NCBI GenBank assembly: GCA_001897675.1
Contig: MKUE01000139.1
Span: 1-55,771 of the forward strand
Origin: Thiobacillus sp. 65-1059
GTDB taxonomy: Bacteria; Pseudomonadota; Gammaproteobacteria; Burkholderiales; Thiobacillaceae
DNA: 55,771 nucleotides
Reading direction: 5' to 3'
Below are positions 9,076-16,926 of this stretch, one piece after another. The translations under genes and the position numbers were made by a program. Under the pieces are notes generated by a model. That model did not search any database and was not told the DNA's origin. It saw only the letters and a list, made by a program, of their open reading frames with translations. Numbering within the stretch: position 1 is the stretch's first letter; every line of letters starts with the position of its first letter.

Positions 9076-10083
9076 TCAGCCAAGCGGGTAAGGCGGCTGC
9101 CAGACGCCGTCCCAGGCGGACTGGGCCGAGACGCGCAGGCGCTCGGGGAGGCTGAGCTTGCGCTGGAAACCGACGTGCAGGACACGACCGCGCTGGCAGG
9201 CGCCGCGAATGATTTCATCGCTGGTTGCGAGTTCGTCCACCAGGCCCAGTTCCAGGGCTTTGCTGCCGAGCCAGGCCTCGCCGGTGGCGACCTGCGCCAT
9301 GTCGAGCTGGGCGCGGCGGCGGCCTTGCACGAAGGCTTGAAAAAGCGCGTGGATTTCCTCCAGTTCTTCGCGCAGCTTGGCGCGGCCGGCTTCGGTGTTT
9401 TCGCCGAACAGGCTCACGGTGCGCTTGTATTGGCCGGCGGTGAATTGTTCCCAGTCGATGTTTCTGGCCTGCAGCCAGCGGTGAAAGTTGGGAATTTGCG
9501 CGATCACGCCGATGGAACCGACCAGCGCGAAAGGCGAGGCGACGATCCGGTCGGCGACGGCGGCCATCAGATAACCGCCGCTGGCGGCCACCGTGTCCAC
9601 CATCACGGTCAGCGGCAACTGCGCATCGCGCAGCCGCAGCAGCTGGGCGGCGGCAAGTCCGTAGCGGTTGACCATGCCGCCGCCGCTTTCGAGCCGCAAC
9701 AATACCGTGTCACCCGGCTTGGCCACTTGCAGGATGGCGCTGATTTCCTCGCGCAGGGCGGTAAAGGCCGAGGCGCGGATGTCGCCCTTGAAGTCCAGCA
9801 GATAGCTGCAGGCTTCTGTTTCCGTCCTTTTCAGCCGGGCCTTGCGTTCCGCCTTGCGCTGCTTTTGCAGGGTCCGGTGGGCTTTCCTGGGGAGCTGCGC
9901 GGCCTGGATCCTGTCCCCGGCCGCTTCGAGTTGGCGGTTGATGTCCGTCACCTTAATGTGGCCGGTATCCTTGGCCTTGCGGCGCGACAAGGCGGCCAGG
10001 CCGGCGACAAGGCCGATGGCGGCCAGCACCAGGGTGGCCATTTCGGCAAGAAACAGGACGTATTGCGCGGCAAGGCCGTCCAT
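9076..10083 (-). CDS. sohB: SohB-like inner-membrane peptidase, S49 family
   Basis: A 335-residue protein with an N-terminal TM helix (about 10-33), a charged linker rich in Lys/Arg, and a peptidase family S49 domain. The nucleophile lies in VDTVAASGGYLMAAVADRI (Ser of ASGG) and the general base Lys in GQYKRTVSLFGENTEAG. Gene length and the Peptidase_S49_N-like linker fit SohB rather than SppA. The protease would act at or outside the inner membrane on membrane or signal-peptide fragments. The downstream end is intergenic. Upstream lies a small DUF2892 gene on the same strand, 51 bases away. Confidence 0.88.
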   Translation of the reverse strand: MDGLAAQYVLFLAEMATLVLAAIGLVAGLAALSRRKAKDTGHIKVTDINRQLEAAGDRIQAAQLPRKAHRTLQKQRKAERKARLKRTETEACSYLLDFKGDIRASAFTALREEISAILQVAKPGDTVLLRLESGGGMVNRYGLAAAQLLRLRDAQLPLTVMVDTVAASGGYLMAAVADRIVASPFALVGSIGVIAQIPNFHRWLQARNIDWEQFTAGQYKRTVSLFGENTEAGRAKLREELEEIHALFQAFVQGRRRAQLDMAQVATGEAWLGSKALELGLVDELATSDEIIRGACQRGRVLHVGFQRKLSLPERLRVSAQSAWDGVWQPPYPLG

Positions 10084-10134
10084 GGCGTGCGATGCGGAGG
10101 TCCGGCGCTGCGGCGAACGGCTCGGGCGGGGCGC

Positions 10135-10350
10135 CTAGCGCAGGGCTTTGTCCGACTTCCGGGTGGAAATGCCGAACGGCACGTAGCTCGGACACCAGCC
10201 GATGAGGCTGGTCACCAGGAAGGCCGCTGCGATGATGCCGAGAATGATCGCTGCCGTGCCGGTGATCTGGCCGGTGAAATACAGAACCGCGATGATCGCG
10301 ACCACGACGAGGCGGATGACCTTGTCCGCCGTACCCATGTTCGGCTTCAT
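10135..10350 (-). CDS. YgaP-like transmembrane (DUF2892) protein
   Basis: A 71-residue protein with two hydrophobic helices (VIRLVVVAIIAVLYFTG and AAIILGIIAAAFLVTSLIG) followed by GWCPSYVPFGIST. This is the DUF2892 pattern seen in stand-alone proteins and in the membrane tail of YgaP rhodanese. A good Shine-Dalgarno (ggaggc, reading the minus strand) precedes ATG 10350. No rhodanese domain is attached here. Its function is unknown; in sulfur oxidisers the family is often found near sulfur enzymes, which I state as general knowledge, not evidence from this site. Confidence 0.85.
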   Translation of the reverse strand: MKPNMGTADKVIRLVVVAIIAVLYFTGQITGTAAIILGIIAAAFLVTSLIGWCPSYVPFGISTRKSDKALR

Positions 10351-10393
10351 TTTGCAGCCTCCTTTCCGGCACCGCTGGAGTCTTCAGCGTAGC

Positions 10394-10483
10394 CTAGAAA
10401 AAGTGCCGGACAAGCAGCACCAGCCCCGCGATCACGGTCAGGCACAGGCTGCATGCCAGGATGAGCTTCACGTAGTTGGGCAT
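10394..10483 (-). CDS. Possible 29-residue single-TM peptide
   Basis: A short open frame ATG...TAG encodes MPNYVKLILACSLCL followed by a strongly hydrophobic stretch ending LVRHFF. A single TM helix with two cysteines fills nearly the whole peptide. It lies just upstream of the DUF2892 gene on the same strand (43 bases). The composition is what a real small membrane protein would have, but there is no strong ribosome binding site and chance cannot be excluded. Confidence 0.4.
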   Translation of the reverse strand: MPNYVKLILACSLCLTVIAGLVLLVRHFF

Positions 10484-10932
10484 GGCGTGGGGCGCGGTGA
10501 CAATGACCTGGTCGCTTGTTTATAGCCAAAGGAAACGCGTGGTCATGGGTGACCATCGGGTCTGCCCCTATGTGTCATACGCCATGCCGCCATAAAGGTT
10601 TTGGCATCGATACCGATAGGTCTGGAAGGGGGAAGAAGGGTCCGACGTATGGCCTACCGGGTTCCTGGATTTGATTTGCAAGCCTGCCCCGGCCCCGATA
10701 CGCGTGCATCGGACCTTGAATACAAAGATGGACATGGCATCGCTGCTGTTGAAGTCGGCTGACTATGGCGACTCTATTTCTACTGCGAAGCAGGCGAAAA
10801 GCAGTTGCAAGAAATGGCCTTACGAAGTCGAGCAGCCTGATGGATGAAGCCACAGGTGTGTTTTCAGTCGGCATGAGGCCTCTTATTCCGGGCATGACGG
10901 CTGGCTATCAACAAAAACCACAAGGAGCGATC
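10484..10932. other. AT-richer gap at the left edge of the cassette array; no gene recognised
   Basis: These 449 bases lie between the conserved sohB region and the first gene cassette. Base composition drops in GC relative to the flanking chromosome. Open frames on either strand (for example minus 10575-10895 and plus 10765-10992) show no domain I recognise, and none resembles an integron tyrosine recombinase. The stretch may be a degraded cassette or the decayed platform end of the integron. Confidence 0.5.
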
Positions 10933-10992
10933 ATGTTATATACCGTAGTCAAAACGAAATATGCACCTTTCAAGGTGCATATTTCACGTTAG
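10933..10992 (+). CDS. Putative 19-residue leader ORF ending at the first cassette boundary
   Basis: A 20-codon frame with a strong Shine-Dalgarno (AAGGAG, 10922-10927, five bases before the ATG) ends in TAG at 10990-10992, inside the GTTAGGT recombination core. The first cassette gene starts 8 bases later. Short SD-bearing ORFs at attI raise translation of the first cassette gene in class 1 integrons (ORF-11), so a similar role is possible. The peptide also spans a perfect palindrome. Confidence 0.35.
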   Translation: MLYTVVKTKYAPFKVHISR

Positions 10993-10994
10993 GT
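10949..10994 (+). repeat. Left boundary recombination site (short attC-like or attI remnant)
   Basis: The right core GTTAGGT (10988-10994) has the GTTRRRY integron consensus. A weak left core ending AAC is at 10949-10955. Between them is a near-perfect inverted repeat (gaaatatgcacctt and its complement). The core and its spacing to the first gene fit a cassette boundary, but the unusually perfect stem and poor left core make attC identity uncertain. Confidence 0.45.
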
Positions 10995-11000
10995 TCCACT

Positions 11001-11462
11001 ATGAGCTGCGATCCGCATTGGACGAATTACTTGGCCGCACTGCTGACCCCAACCGTTGCAGTCTTGGGCTCAGTTATCGCCTATCGACAGTGGCGAACCG
11101 CACAGAACAAACTGAAATTTGAGCTATTTGACCGACGTTTTTCTGTGTACGAGGCATCCAGAAATTTGCTCGCCTCAATCATGACGAGTGGCAAGGCCAA
11201 GGACGAAGAAGCTTTCAAGTTCTTATCGGCTACCCGCGAGGCCAAGTGGCTGTTGAATAATGAGGTGGCGACCTATTTAGAAAAAGAGCTTTATCACAAG
11301 GCTATTGATTTGCAGACTCTTCAAGCCGCACTTGAGGGCGTTCCAGTTGGAGAGGAACGATCTGCAAACGTAAAGAAACAGGCTGAAATCAAGAAATGGT
11401 TTATCGCTCAATACGAGGTGCTGGATGAAAAATTCTCGCCGTTCCTTGAATTGCAGCACTGA
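11001..11462 (+). CDS. Cassette 1: unknown protein with N-terminal TM helix
   Basis: A 153-residue protein. One TM helix (about residues 9-25, YLAALLTPTVAVLGSVIAY) leads into a soluble helical domain starting WRTAQNKLKFELFDRRFSVYEA. This membrane-anchored helical design, with the motif FDRRF.VYE, recurs in hypothetical proteins of accessory regions, but I know no function. Codon use is less GC-biased than in the flanking genes. The ATG lies 8 bases after the cassette boundary core and its stop is directly followed by the attC left core. There is no obvious promoter of its own, as usual for cassettes. Confidence 0.75.
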   Translation: MSCDPHWTNYLAALLTPTVAVLGSVIAYRQWRTAQNKLKFELFDRRFSVYEASRNLLASIMTSGKAKDEEAFKFLSATREAKWLLNNEVATYLEKELYHKAIDLQTLQAALEGVPVGEERSANVKKQAEIKKWFIAQYEVLDEKFSPFLELQH

Positions 11463-11543
11463 ACCTAACTCGCCGCTCCAGAAGGACGCTCCACCAGCAA
11501 GCTTCGCTTGCTGTCTCCGCGCCCCTGAGCTTCCACGTTAGCC
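11463..11543 (+). repeat. attC site of cassette 1
   Basis: The left core ACCTAAC (11463-11469) and right core GTTAGCC (11537-11543) bracket an imperfect palindrome. Its tip is agcaagc-ttc-gcttgct. The site length is 81 bases. It follows the stop codon of the cassette 1 gene with no gap. Confidence 0.85.
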
Positions 11544-11564
11544 CCTTCAATCGGAGCATGCTGA

Positions 11565-12950
11565 ATGGAAACCAAAACGATAACTGCCGCCGACGCTTTG
11601 TTGCTCTCAACGAAGCAGGAAGACCACTTCTTTGACAGAAAGGCGGCGGCGATTAAGGGCGCCAAGCTGCAGAAGATCGCGGTGGCCTTTGCAAATGCAG
11701 ATGGAGGTGAAGCCTATGTAGGCGTTGCAGACGAGAAGGATGAACCCGATCCCGCAAAGCGGTGGACCGGCGCGCCGAACATTGAAGATTACAATCAGCA
11801 CATACAGGCGCTCACCGAAGTCCAGCCTGCCCTGCCGATGGACTTGGCGTTCCTTAAGGCGGAAGGGAAGCACGGATACGTTCTGCGAATTCAAATTGAG
11901 AAGAGTCAAGCGGTCCACAAGACACCCGATGGCACCGTTTATGAACGCAAAGGAGCACAGTCTCTCCCGGTTAACGATCCATCGCGCATAACGGCCCTCT
12001 CGTTTGCGAAGGGGGCAGTGTCCTACGAGGACTATTCACTCGACAATGCAATGGCGGAAGACGTTGTTGACTCCCCTCGCTTGAGTGAGTTTCTGGCTGA
12101 CTATTCCCCCAGTACAGACCCTCTCGAACTTGCCTTGAATAAGAATCTGATAGATCGAAAATCGTTTAAGCCAAAGGTCGCTGGAGTACTGCTTTTTTCC
12201 ACAGAGCCAGCGAGTCTGATGCCAAAGAAATGCTCGGTTCGGATCATTCGGTATGAAACAAAGGAAGAAGACCCTGAACGTGACCACCTCGGTCCAATAG
12301 AGTCGGTTGAGGGATCGCTTTATGCAGTGATACACAAGACGGTAGAGCGAGTCACTGCACTCATGTCGTCTATCAACGTCTGGACGACCGATGGGCCAAA
12401 GGCAATGGCATACCCTCCCGAAACACTATGGGAGATTGTCGTGAATGCCATTATCCATCGCGACTACTCAATGTCCGATGACGTACAGGTTCTCATTTTC
12501 GACAACCGAATTGAAGTCCTGAGCCCGGGCCGGCTACCCGCGTTTGTAACCAAGGAGAACATTCTCGACGTCCGCTACGCGCGGAATCCACGCATCGTTG
12601 GGATGCTTTCCCGGTACAAGACTCCACCCAACAAGGACATCGGCGAAGGCTTAAACACTGCGTTTCAGAAGATGAAGGAATGGCGCCTACGCAGCCCTGA
12701 GATCATTGATGAAGGTAACTATGTTCGCGTCGTCATTCCTCATACCCCTCTTGCTACACCCCAGGAGGCGATCATGGAATTCCTGCAAAAACAAGGCACG
12801 ATCACAAATAAACAGGCTCGCGACATAACGGGAATCAAGAGCGAGAACGCGGTGAAGTCCGAATTCTACAAACTGAAAGAGGTCGGTCTAATTGAGATGA
12901 TTCCCGAACTGAAAGGCAACAAGGCGGCATGGCGGCTTCTTCCAAAGTGA
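11565..12950 (+). CDS. Cassette 2: AlbA_2/Schlafen-type regulator or RecG-like ATP-binding protein
   Basis: A 461-residue protein. The N-terminal region (about 15-130) looks like the AlbA_2/Schlafen-AlbA domain: an acidic E..FFDRKAAAIKG start, then AFANADGGEAYVGVAD. The middle is a helical region. Residues about 275-400 carry a GHKL-like ATPase (HATPase_c_4), with PPETLWEIVVNAIIHRDYS as N-box and later IEVLSPGRLP and GEGLNTA. A winged-helix-like C-terminus (TITNKQARDITGIKSENAVK) follows. The family is usually annotated as an ATP-binding putative transcriptional regulator. Related Schlafen-AlbA proteins occur in phage defence, so a defence role is possible but unproven. ATG 11565 has CGGAG eight bases upstream. 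Confidence 0.8.
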   Translation: METKTITAADALLLSTKQEDHFFDRKAAAIKGAKLQKIAVAFANADGGEAYVGVADEKDEPDPAKRWTGAPNIEDYNQHIQALTEVQPALPMDLAFLKAEGKHGYVLRIQIEKSQAVHKTPDGTVYERKGAQSLPVNDPSRITALSFAKGAVSYEDYSLDNAMAEDVVDSPRLSEFLADYSPSTDPLELALNKNLIDRKSFKPKVAGVLLFSTEPASLMPKKCSVRIIRYETKEEDPERDHLGPIESVEGSLYAVIHKTVERVTALMSSINVWTTDGPKAMAYPPETLWEIVVNAIIHRDYSMSDDVQVLIFDNRIEVLSPGRLPAFVTKENILDVRYARNPRIVGMLSRYKTPPNKDIGEGLNTAFQKMKEWRLRSPEIIDEGNYVRVVIPHTPLATPQEAIMEFLQKQGTITNKQARDITGIKSENAVKSEFYKLKEVGLIEMIPELKGNKAAWRLLPK

Positions 12951-12954
12951 CCGG

Positions 12955-13020
12955 GGCTAACCCGGCAGTTGAGCGGACCTGCGCGAAAAGCTGCGCAGTC
13001 CGCTCACTTCTACGTTAGCC
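12955..13020 (+). repeat. attC site of cassette 2
   Basis: Cores GGCTAAC (12955-12961) and GTTAGCC (13014-13020) are exact complements. The inner stem pairs gagcgga with tccgctc and ctgcgc with gcgcag, and leaves an extrahelical base, as expected for attC. The site is 66 bases and starts 4 bases after the gene's stop. Confidence 0.92.
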
Positions 13021-13039
13021 GTTTTCAAAAGGAGTCTCT

Positions 13040-13609
13040 GTGCAAGGCAAGGTCAAATGGTTCTCTGAGGAAAAGGGGTATGGCTACATCGTGGCCGACG
13101 ATGGAAAAGAGCATTACTTCAACATCAGAGATATTCAGGGAGCGAATCTCCCGCGTAATGGTGATGTCGTCAGTTTTGAGTCCGGCCAAGGAAAAAAAGG
13201 GCCGAAGGCATCATCGGTTTCCATCGTGGCCAAATCTCAGGCTCCCTCAAACAGCCGCGGCAGTGATGACAGAGCCACTTGCACCCATTGCGGAAAAAAG
13301 ATGGTGCCTCGAATCATCACGTACAGGGGGGAACCAAGTAAATCTGTTTGCCCATTTTGCGGTGGCACCTACAAAGATTTTGGTTGGTGCTTTATTGCTA
13401 CTGCCGTTTATGGTGACTATCACGCCCCTGAGGTTATCGCTCTCAGGCGCTTCCGAGATGAAACCCTCCAGCCCTCTCTCGTTGGCCGCATGTTCATCGC
13501 TGTCTACTACCGGGTTTCTCCTCCCATTGCGAAATTTCTTAGCTCAAAACCTTTTTTAGCTGCTGCGGTCAGGAAAATTCTGAATGTGCTGGCACGCTAC
13601 CACGGCTAA
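13040..13609 (+). CDS. Cassette 3: cold-shock domain, zinc-ribbon and CFI-box protein
   Basis: A 189-residue protein starting at GTG 13040, with AAAAGGAG 5 bases upstream. Residues 1-65 are a cold-shock domain (GKVKWFSEEKGYGYIVADDG) with RNP1-like KGYGYI. A zinc-ribbon follows (CTHCGKK...CPFCGG, about 85-115). The C-terminal CFI-box domain reads CFIATAVYGDYHAPEVIALR RFRDE, then a hydrophobic segment (about 145-165). CSDs bind single-stranded nucleic acid; the role of the CFI box is not established. The stop codon TAA lies inside the attC left core, as in many cassettes. The domain combination is unusual. Confidence 0.82.
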   Translation: MQGKVKWFSEEKGYGYIVADDGKEHYFNIRDIQGANLPRNGDVVSFESGQGKKGPKASSVSIVAKSQAPSNSRGSDDRATCTHCGKKMVPRIITYRGEPSKSVCPFCGGTYKDFGWCFIATAVYGDYHAPEVIALRRFRDETLQPSLVGRMFIAVYYRVSPPIAKFLSSKPFLAAAVRKILNVLARYHG

Positions 13610-13684
13610 CAGACGCTTCGAGAGGGGCGCTCCGACAGCAAGCGAAGCTTGCTGTCGGAGCGCCCCTCAAGCTGCACGTTAGGC
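13604..13684 (+). repeat. attC site of cassette 3
   Basis: Cores GGCTAAC (13604-13610) and GTTAGGC (13678-13684) enclose an 81-base site with a very long perfect stem: gaggggcgctccgacagcaa plus gc pairs with its complement around a GAA loop. The preceding gene ends inside the left core. After this site the sequence returns to high-GC chromosomal composition within about 100 bases and no further attC is found. Confidence 0.92.
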
Positions 13685-13944
13685 CAATTTTCACGTTGGA
13701 TATAGGGCCGGACACGATATCCCCGCTTCTTTCAAATTGCGTTAAACCGCTCGGGCCGGGAGGGCGCATTCGCCGGAGTTGAATGCGGCCATTCATCGGC
13801 ATTTCTAGCCAATGCCCATTGCGCGGTGCATCGCCGACCTTGTTGGTGCAGTGCGCCACGCAGCTTCGGCCGAACAAGAAACACTCCGTCCCATCACCCC
13901 GAGCTTCCGCCGCAGTCCGATCCCGGCCAGCCGCCGCACCCCGC

Positions 13945-14868
13945 TCAAGGCTTTCCTTTGCCAGCCGCCGGGGATGTCGTCTCCTGCCGCCCGAGCAGGT
14001 AATCCAGGAACGCCCGCGCCACCACCGACAGCCGCCGCCCGGCCGGGTACACGGCGTACCAGTGGCGCAGGATGGGGAAGTCCTCGACGTCGAGCACGGC
14101 GAACTGGCCGGGCTGGTTGAGGGTGAGGGTGTGGCGGGAGAGGGCGGAGATGCCCAGCCCGGCGAGGATGGCCTGCTTGATCGCTTCGTTGCTGCCCAGC
14201 TCCAGGCGCGTGTTGAGGGCGATGCCCTTTTCGGCGAAGCGGCGCTCGATGGCGTTGCGCGTTCCGGAGCCTTTTTCCCGCATCAGCCAGGGCTCCTGGG
14301 CGATGCGCTCGAGCGGGATATTCTGCTGCTGTGCGAGCGGGTGGTCGGGGGCGGCGAGGACGACGATGGGGTTGTCCATGATGGGCATGGCGACGACGTC
14401 GATCTCGACCGGCGGGGCGCCGAGGAAGTAGAGGTCGTCCTGCTTGTCGGCGATGCTGGCGAGCACCTGTTCCTTGTTGGTGACGCGCAGCGAGACGTCG
14501 ATGCCGGGGTAGAGCTTGGCGAATTCGCCGAGCAGGCGCGGCGCGAAGTAGGAGGCGGTGGTGATCGCCATCAGGCTGAGCTTGCCCTGCTTGAGGCCGC
14601 GGCGCTCGGCGACCGACATGGTGAAGTGGTCGAGGATGGCGAAGATCTCGCGGGTGACCTGGGCGAGGTGCTGGCCGTCGGGGGTGAGGTGGATCTTCTT
14701 GCCGACCTGTTCGATCAGCGGGGCGCCGACGCTCTCGCTGAGCTTCTTCATCTGCATCGAGACCGTGGGCTGCGTGAGGTAGAGCTCCTCGGAGGCGCGG
14801 GTGAAGCTGCCGAGGCGGGCGATGGCCTCGAAAATTTCCAGCTGGCGAAACGTGGTATGGCTGCGCAT
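13945..14868 (-). CDS. cbbR: CbbR, LysR-type regulator of the cbb operon
   Basis: A 307-residue LysR-family protein. The N-terminal winged HTH (about residues 5-65) includes FEAIARLGSFTRASEELYLTQPTVSMQMKKL, followed by the linker helix and a two-lobed co-inducer domain. It is divergent from cbbL across a 163-base regulatory gap, the classic arrangement for CbbR. CbbR activates Calvin-cycle genes and responds to metabolites such as NADPH or RuBP, depending on species. Residues around YFAPRLLGEFAKLYPGIDVSLRV start the effector domain. Its 3' end lies 260 bases from the cassette array. Confidence 0.95.
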   Translation of the reverse strand: MRSHTTFRQLEIFEAIARLGSFTRASEELYLTQPTVSMQMKKLSESVGAPLIEQVGKKIHLTPDGQHLAQVTREIFAILDHFTMSVAERRGLKQGKLSLMAITTASYFAPRLLGEFAKLYPGIDVSLRVTNKEQVLASIADKQDDLYFLGAPPVEIDVVAMPIMDNPIVVLAAPDHPLAQQQNIPLERIAQEPWLMREKGSGTRNAIERRFAEKGIALNTRLELGSNEAIKQAILAGLGISALSRHTLTLNQPGQFAVLDVEDFPILRHWYAVYPAGRRLSVVARAFLDYLLGRQETTSPAAGKGKP

Positions 14869-15031
14869 GGGCTTAAACTGTTTGCTTGGGTCTATACATA
14901 GATTAAAGTCTATACAAGAAATAGAAAAAATCGACTGTTATTGATGATTTATCTCCTGCATGATGCGTCCATCGTGTCAGGCCGCTGGGGCGTTGCACGG
15001 AAACCCGAATCCCCTATCGCAGGAGAAAACT
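14869..15031 (+). promoter_or_regulatory. cbbR-cbbL divergent control region
   Basis: An AT-rich stretch holds two copies of GTCTATACA (14890-14898 and 14908-14916, 18 bases apart). It also holds the palindrome TCTAT-AC-ATAGA (14891-14902), a plausible LysR-type T-N11-A operator for CbbR. The cbbL Shine-Dalgarno AGGAG is at 15021-15025. I could not place a single unambiguous -35/-10 pair. Confidence 0.7.
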
Positions 15032-16453
15032 ATGGCTGTCAAAACCTATAACGCCGGTGTGAAGGAATACCGGCAGACTTACTGGATGCCCGAATACACG
15101 CCGCTGGATACCGACATCCTCGCGTGCTTCAAGATCACCCCGCAGCCTGGCGTGGACCGTGAAGAAGTGGCCGCCGCCGTGGCCGCCGAGTCGTCGACCG
15201 GCACCTGGACCACGGTGTGGACCGACCTCTTGACCGACCTCGACTACTACAAGGGCCGCGCCTACCGCATCGAAGACGTGCCCGGCGACGACACCTGCTT
15301 CTACGCTTTCGTGGCTTACCCGATCGACCTGTTCGAAGAAGGCTCGATGGTCAACGTGCTGACCTCGCTGGTCGGCAACGTGTTCGGCTTCAAGGCCCTG
15401 CGCGCCCTGCGCCTGGAAGACATCCGCTTCCCGATCGCCTATGTCAAGACCTGCGGCGGCCCGCCCCTGGGCATCCAGGTCGAGCGCGACGTCATGAACA
15501 AGTACGGCCGTCCGCTCTTGGGCTGCACCATCAAGCCGAAGCTGGGTCTGTCCGCCAAGAACTACGGTCGTGCCGTGTACGAGTGCCTGCGCGGCGGTCT
15601 GGACTTCACCAAGGACGACGAGAACGTCAACAGCCAGCCCTTCATGCGTTGGCGCGACCGTTTCGCCTTCGTCCACGAAGCGACCGAAAAGGCGATCCGC
15701 GAGACCGGCGAGCGCAAGGGCCACTACCTGAACGTCACCGCCCCGACTCCGGAAGAGATGTACAAGCGTGCCGAATTCGCCAAGGAAATCGGCGCTCCGA
15801 TCATCATGCACGACTTCCTGACCGGCGGTCTGACGGCCAACACCGGCCTCGCCAACTGGTGCCGCAACAACGGCATGCTGCTGCACATCCACCGCGCCAT
15901 GCACGCCGTGCTCGACCGCAACCCGCACCACGGCATCCACTTCCGCGTGCTGACCAAGGTGCTGCGCCTGTCCGGCGGTGACCACCTGCACTCCGGCACC
16001 GTCGTCGGCAAGCTGGAAGGCGACCGCGAAGCGACCCTGGGCTGGATCGACATCATGCGCGACAGCTTCATCAAGGAAGACCGCAGCCGCGGCATCTTCT
16101 TCGACCAGGACTTCGGTTCCATGCCTGGCGTGATGCCGGTTGCCTCCGGCGGCATCCACGTGTGGCACATGCCCGCGCTGGTCACCATCTTCGGTGACGA
16201 CTCCGTGCTGCAGTTCGGTGGCGGCACGCTCGGCCACCCCTGGGGCAACGCCGCTGGCGCCGCCGCCAACCGCGTCGCGCTGGAAGCCTGCGTGGAAGCC
16301 CGCAACAAGGGTGTCCAGGTCGAGAAGGAAGGCAAGGCCATTCTGACCGAAGCAGCCAAGAACTCGCCGGAACTGAAGATCGCCATGGAAACCTGGAAAG
16401 AGATCAAGTTCGAGTTCGACACCGTCGACAAGCTGGACGTCGCCCACAAGTAA
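15032..16453 (+). CDS. cbbL: Form I RuBisCO large subunit
   Basis: A 473-residue large subunit of Form I (IAq-like, judging by the adjacent cbbQ and cbbO and the lack of carboxysome genes). The active-site lysine of TIKPK is K168. The carbamylated lysine K194 lies in GLDFTKDDE with metal ligands D196 and E197. Loop 6 is present later in the protein ([18 protein letters not shown]). It catalyses CO2 fixation onto ribulose-1,5-bisphosphate. ATG 15032 is chosen for its AGGAG site and the exact family length; an upstream in-frame start at 14960 would run through the promoter. It is first in the cbbL-cbbS-cbbQ-cbbO operon under CbbR. Confidence 0.98.
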   Translation: MAVKTYNAGVKEYRQTYWMPEYTPLDTDILACFKITPQPGVDREEVAAAVAAESSTGTWTTVWTDLLTDLDYYKGRAYRIEDVPGDDTCFYAFVAYPIDLFEEGSMVNVLTSLVGNVFGFKALRALRLEDIRFPIAYVKTCGGPPLGIQVERDVMNKYGRPLLGCTIKPKLGLSAKNYGRAVYECLRGGLDFTKDDENVNSQPFMRWRDRFAFVHEATEKAIRETGERKGHYLNVTAPTPEEMYKRAEFAKEIGAPIIMHDFLTGGLTANTGLANWCRNNGMLLHIHRAMHAVLDRNPHHGIHFRVLTKVLRLSGGDHLHSGTVVGKLEGDREATLGWIDIMRDSFIKEDRSRGIFFDQDFGSMPGVMPVASGGIHVWHMPALVTIFGDDSVLQFGGGTLGHPWGNAAGAAANRVALEACVEARNKGVQVEKEGKAILTEAAKNSPELKIAMETWKEIKFEFDTVDKLDVAHK

Positions 16454-16461
16454 GACGGTCA

Positions 16462-16529
16462 GGCGTGAGGGGTGAGGAGTGAGGCGTATCGCCCTCCCCC
16501 GCCTTACGCCTAACGCCTAACGCCTCACC
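16462..16529 (+). repeat. Heptamer inverted-repeat element in the cbbL-cbbS gap
   Basis: The left arm (16462-16487) repeats GTGAGG-type heptamers. The right arm (16501-16529) repeats CGCCTAA/ACGCCTA units. The arms are complementary apart from scattered mismatches and would form a hairpin in the message. A shorter relative lies at 17928-17985. Confidence 0.75.
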
Positions 16530-16548
16530 TAATTCGAAAGGATATGAA

Positions 16549-16905
16549 ATGTCTGAAGTGATGGATTACAAAAGCCGTCTGAGCGACCCCGCCAGCCGCA
16601 AGTTCGAGACCTTCTCCTACCTGCCCGCCATGGATGCAGCCAGCATCAAGGCCCAGGTCGAGTACCTGGTGAAAAAAGGCTGGAACCCGGCGATCGAGCA
16701 CATCGAGCCCGAGCACATGATGGATTCCTACTGGTATATGTGGAAGCTGCCGATGTTCGGCGAAACCGACGTGACCCGTGTGCTGGCCGAGGCCGAAGCC
16801 TGCCACAAGGCCAACCCCGATAACCACGTCCGTCTGATTGGCTACGACAACTTCTCGCAGAGCCAGGGCGCGTCGATGGTGATCTACCGCGGCAAGACCG
16901 TTTAA
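16549..16905 (+). CDS. cbbS: Form I RuBisCO small subunit
   Basis: A 118-residue small subunit. It shows the family segments FETFSYLP near the start, [16 protein letters not shown], and [14 protein letters not shown], with the small loop of bacterial Form I enzymes. Eight copies cap the L8S8 holoenzyme. An AAAGGA Shine-Dalgarno precedes ATG 16549. It follows cbbL after 95 bases occupied by an inverted-repeat element and is followed by an intrinsic terminator, so cbbLS can be expressed above the downstream activase genes. Confidence 0.98.
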   Translation: MSEVMDYKSRLSDPASRKFETFSYLPAMDAASIKAQVEYLVKKGWNPAIEHIEPEHMMDSYWYMWKLPMFGETDVTRVLAEAEACHKANPDNHVRLIGYDNFSQSQGASMVIYRGKTV

Positions 16906-16926
16906 GTCGCGACGGGTGACCGTACC

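Larger units (their letters stand above)
10989..13678 (+). mobile_element. Integron gene-cassette array of three cassettes (no integrase seen)
   Basis: Three same-strand genes are each followed at once by an attC site with RYYYAAC and GTTRRRY cores: 11463-11543, 12955-13020 and 13604-13684. Cassettes run from the TT of one core to the G of the next: about 10989-11537, 11538-13014 and 13015-13678. Spacing between cassettes is minimal, GC content is lower than in the flanking genes, and cargo is typical of integrons (one unknown membrane protein, one regulator-like protein, one CSD protein). No intI gene lies on either side in this window. The array is inserted between the sohB-DUF2892 region and cbbR. 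Confidence 0.88.

Noticed and set aside
10575-10895. Possible integrase or transposase remnant left of the cassette array
   Set aside because: I compared the frames in mind with tyrosine recombinase and IS transposase motifs and found none. It remains an unexplained stretch, not a called gene.
13569-13877. Minus-strand frame across the last attC site
   Set aside because: It runs through the attC palindrome and shows no domain. Such frames are common by-products of attC inverted repeats.
13685-13944. Extra attC-like cores (GTTGGAT, GTTAAAC) after the third cassette
   Set aside because: Neither has a matching left core or stem upstream, so they are probably chance matches to a short degenerate motif.
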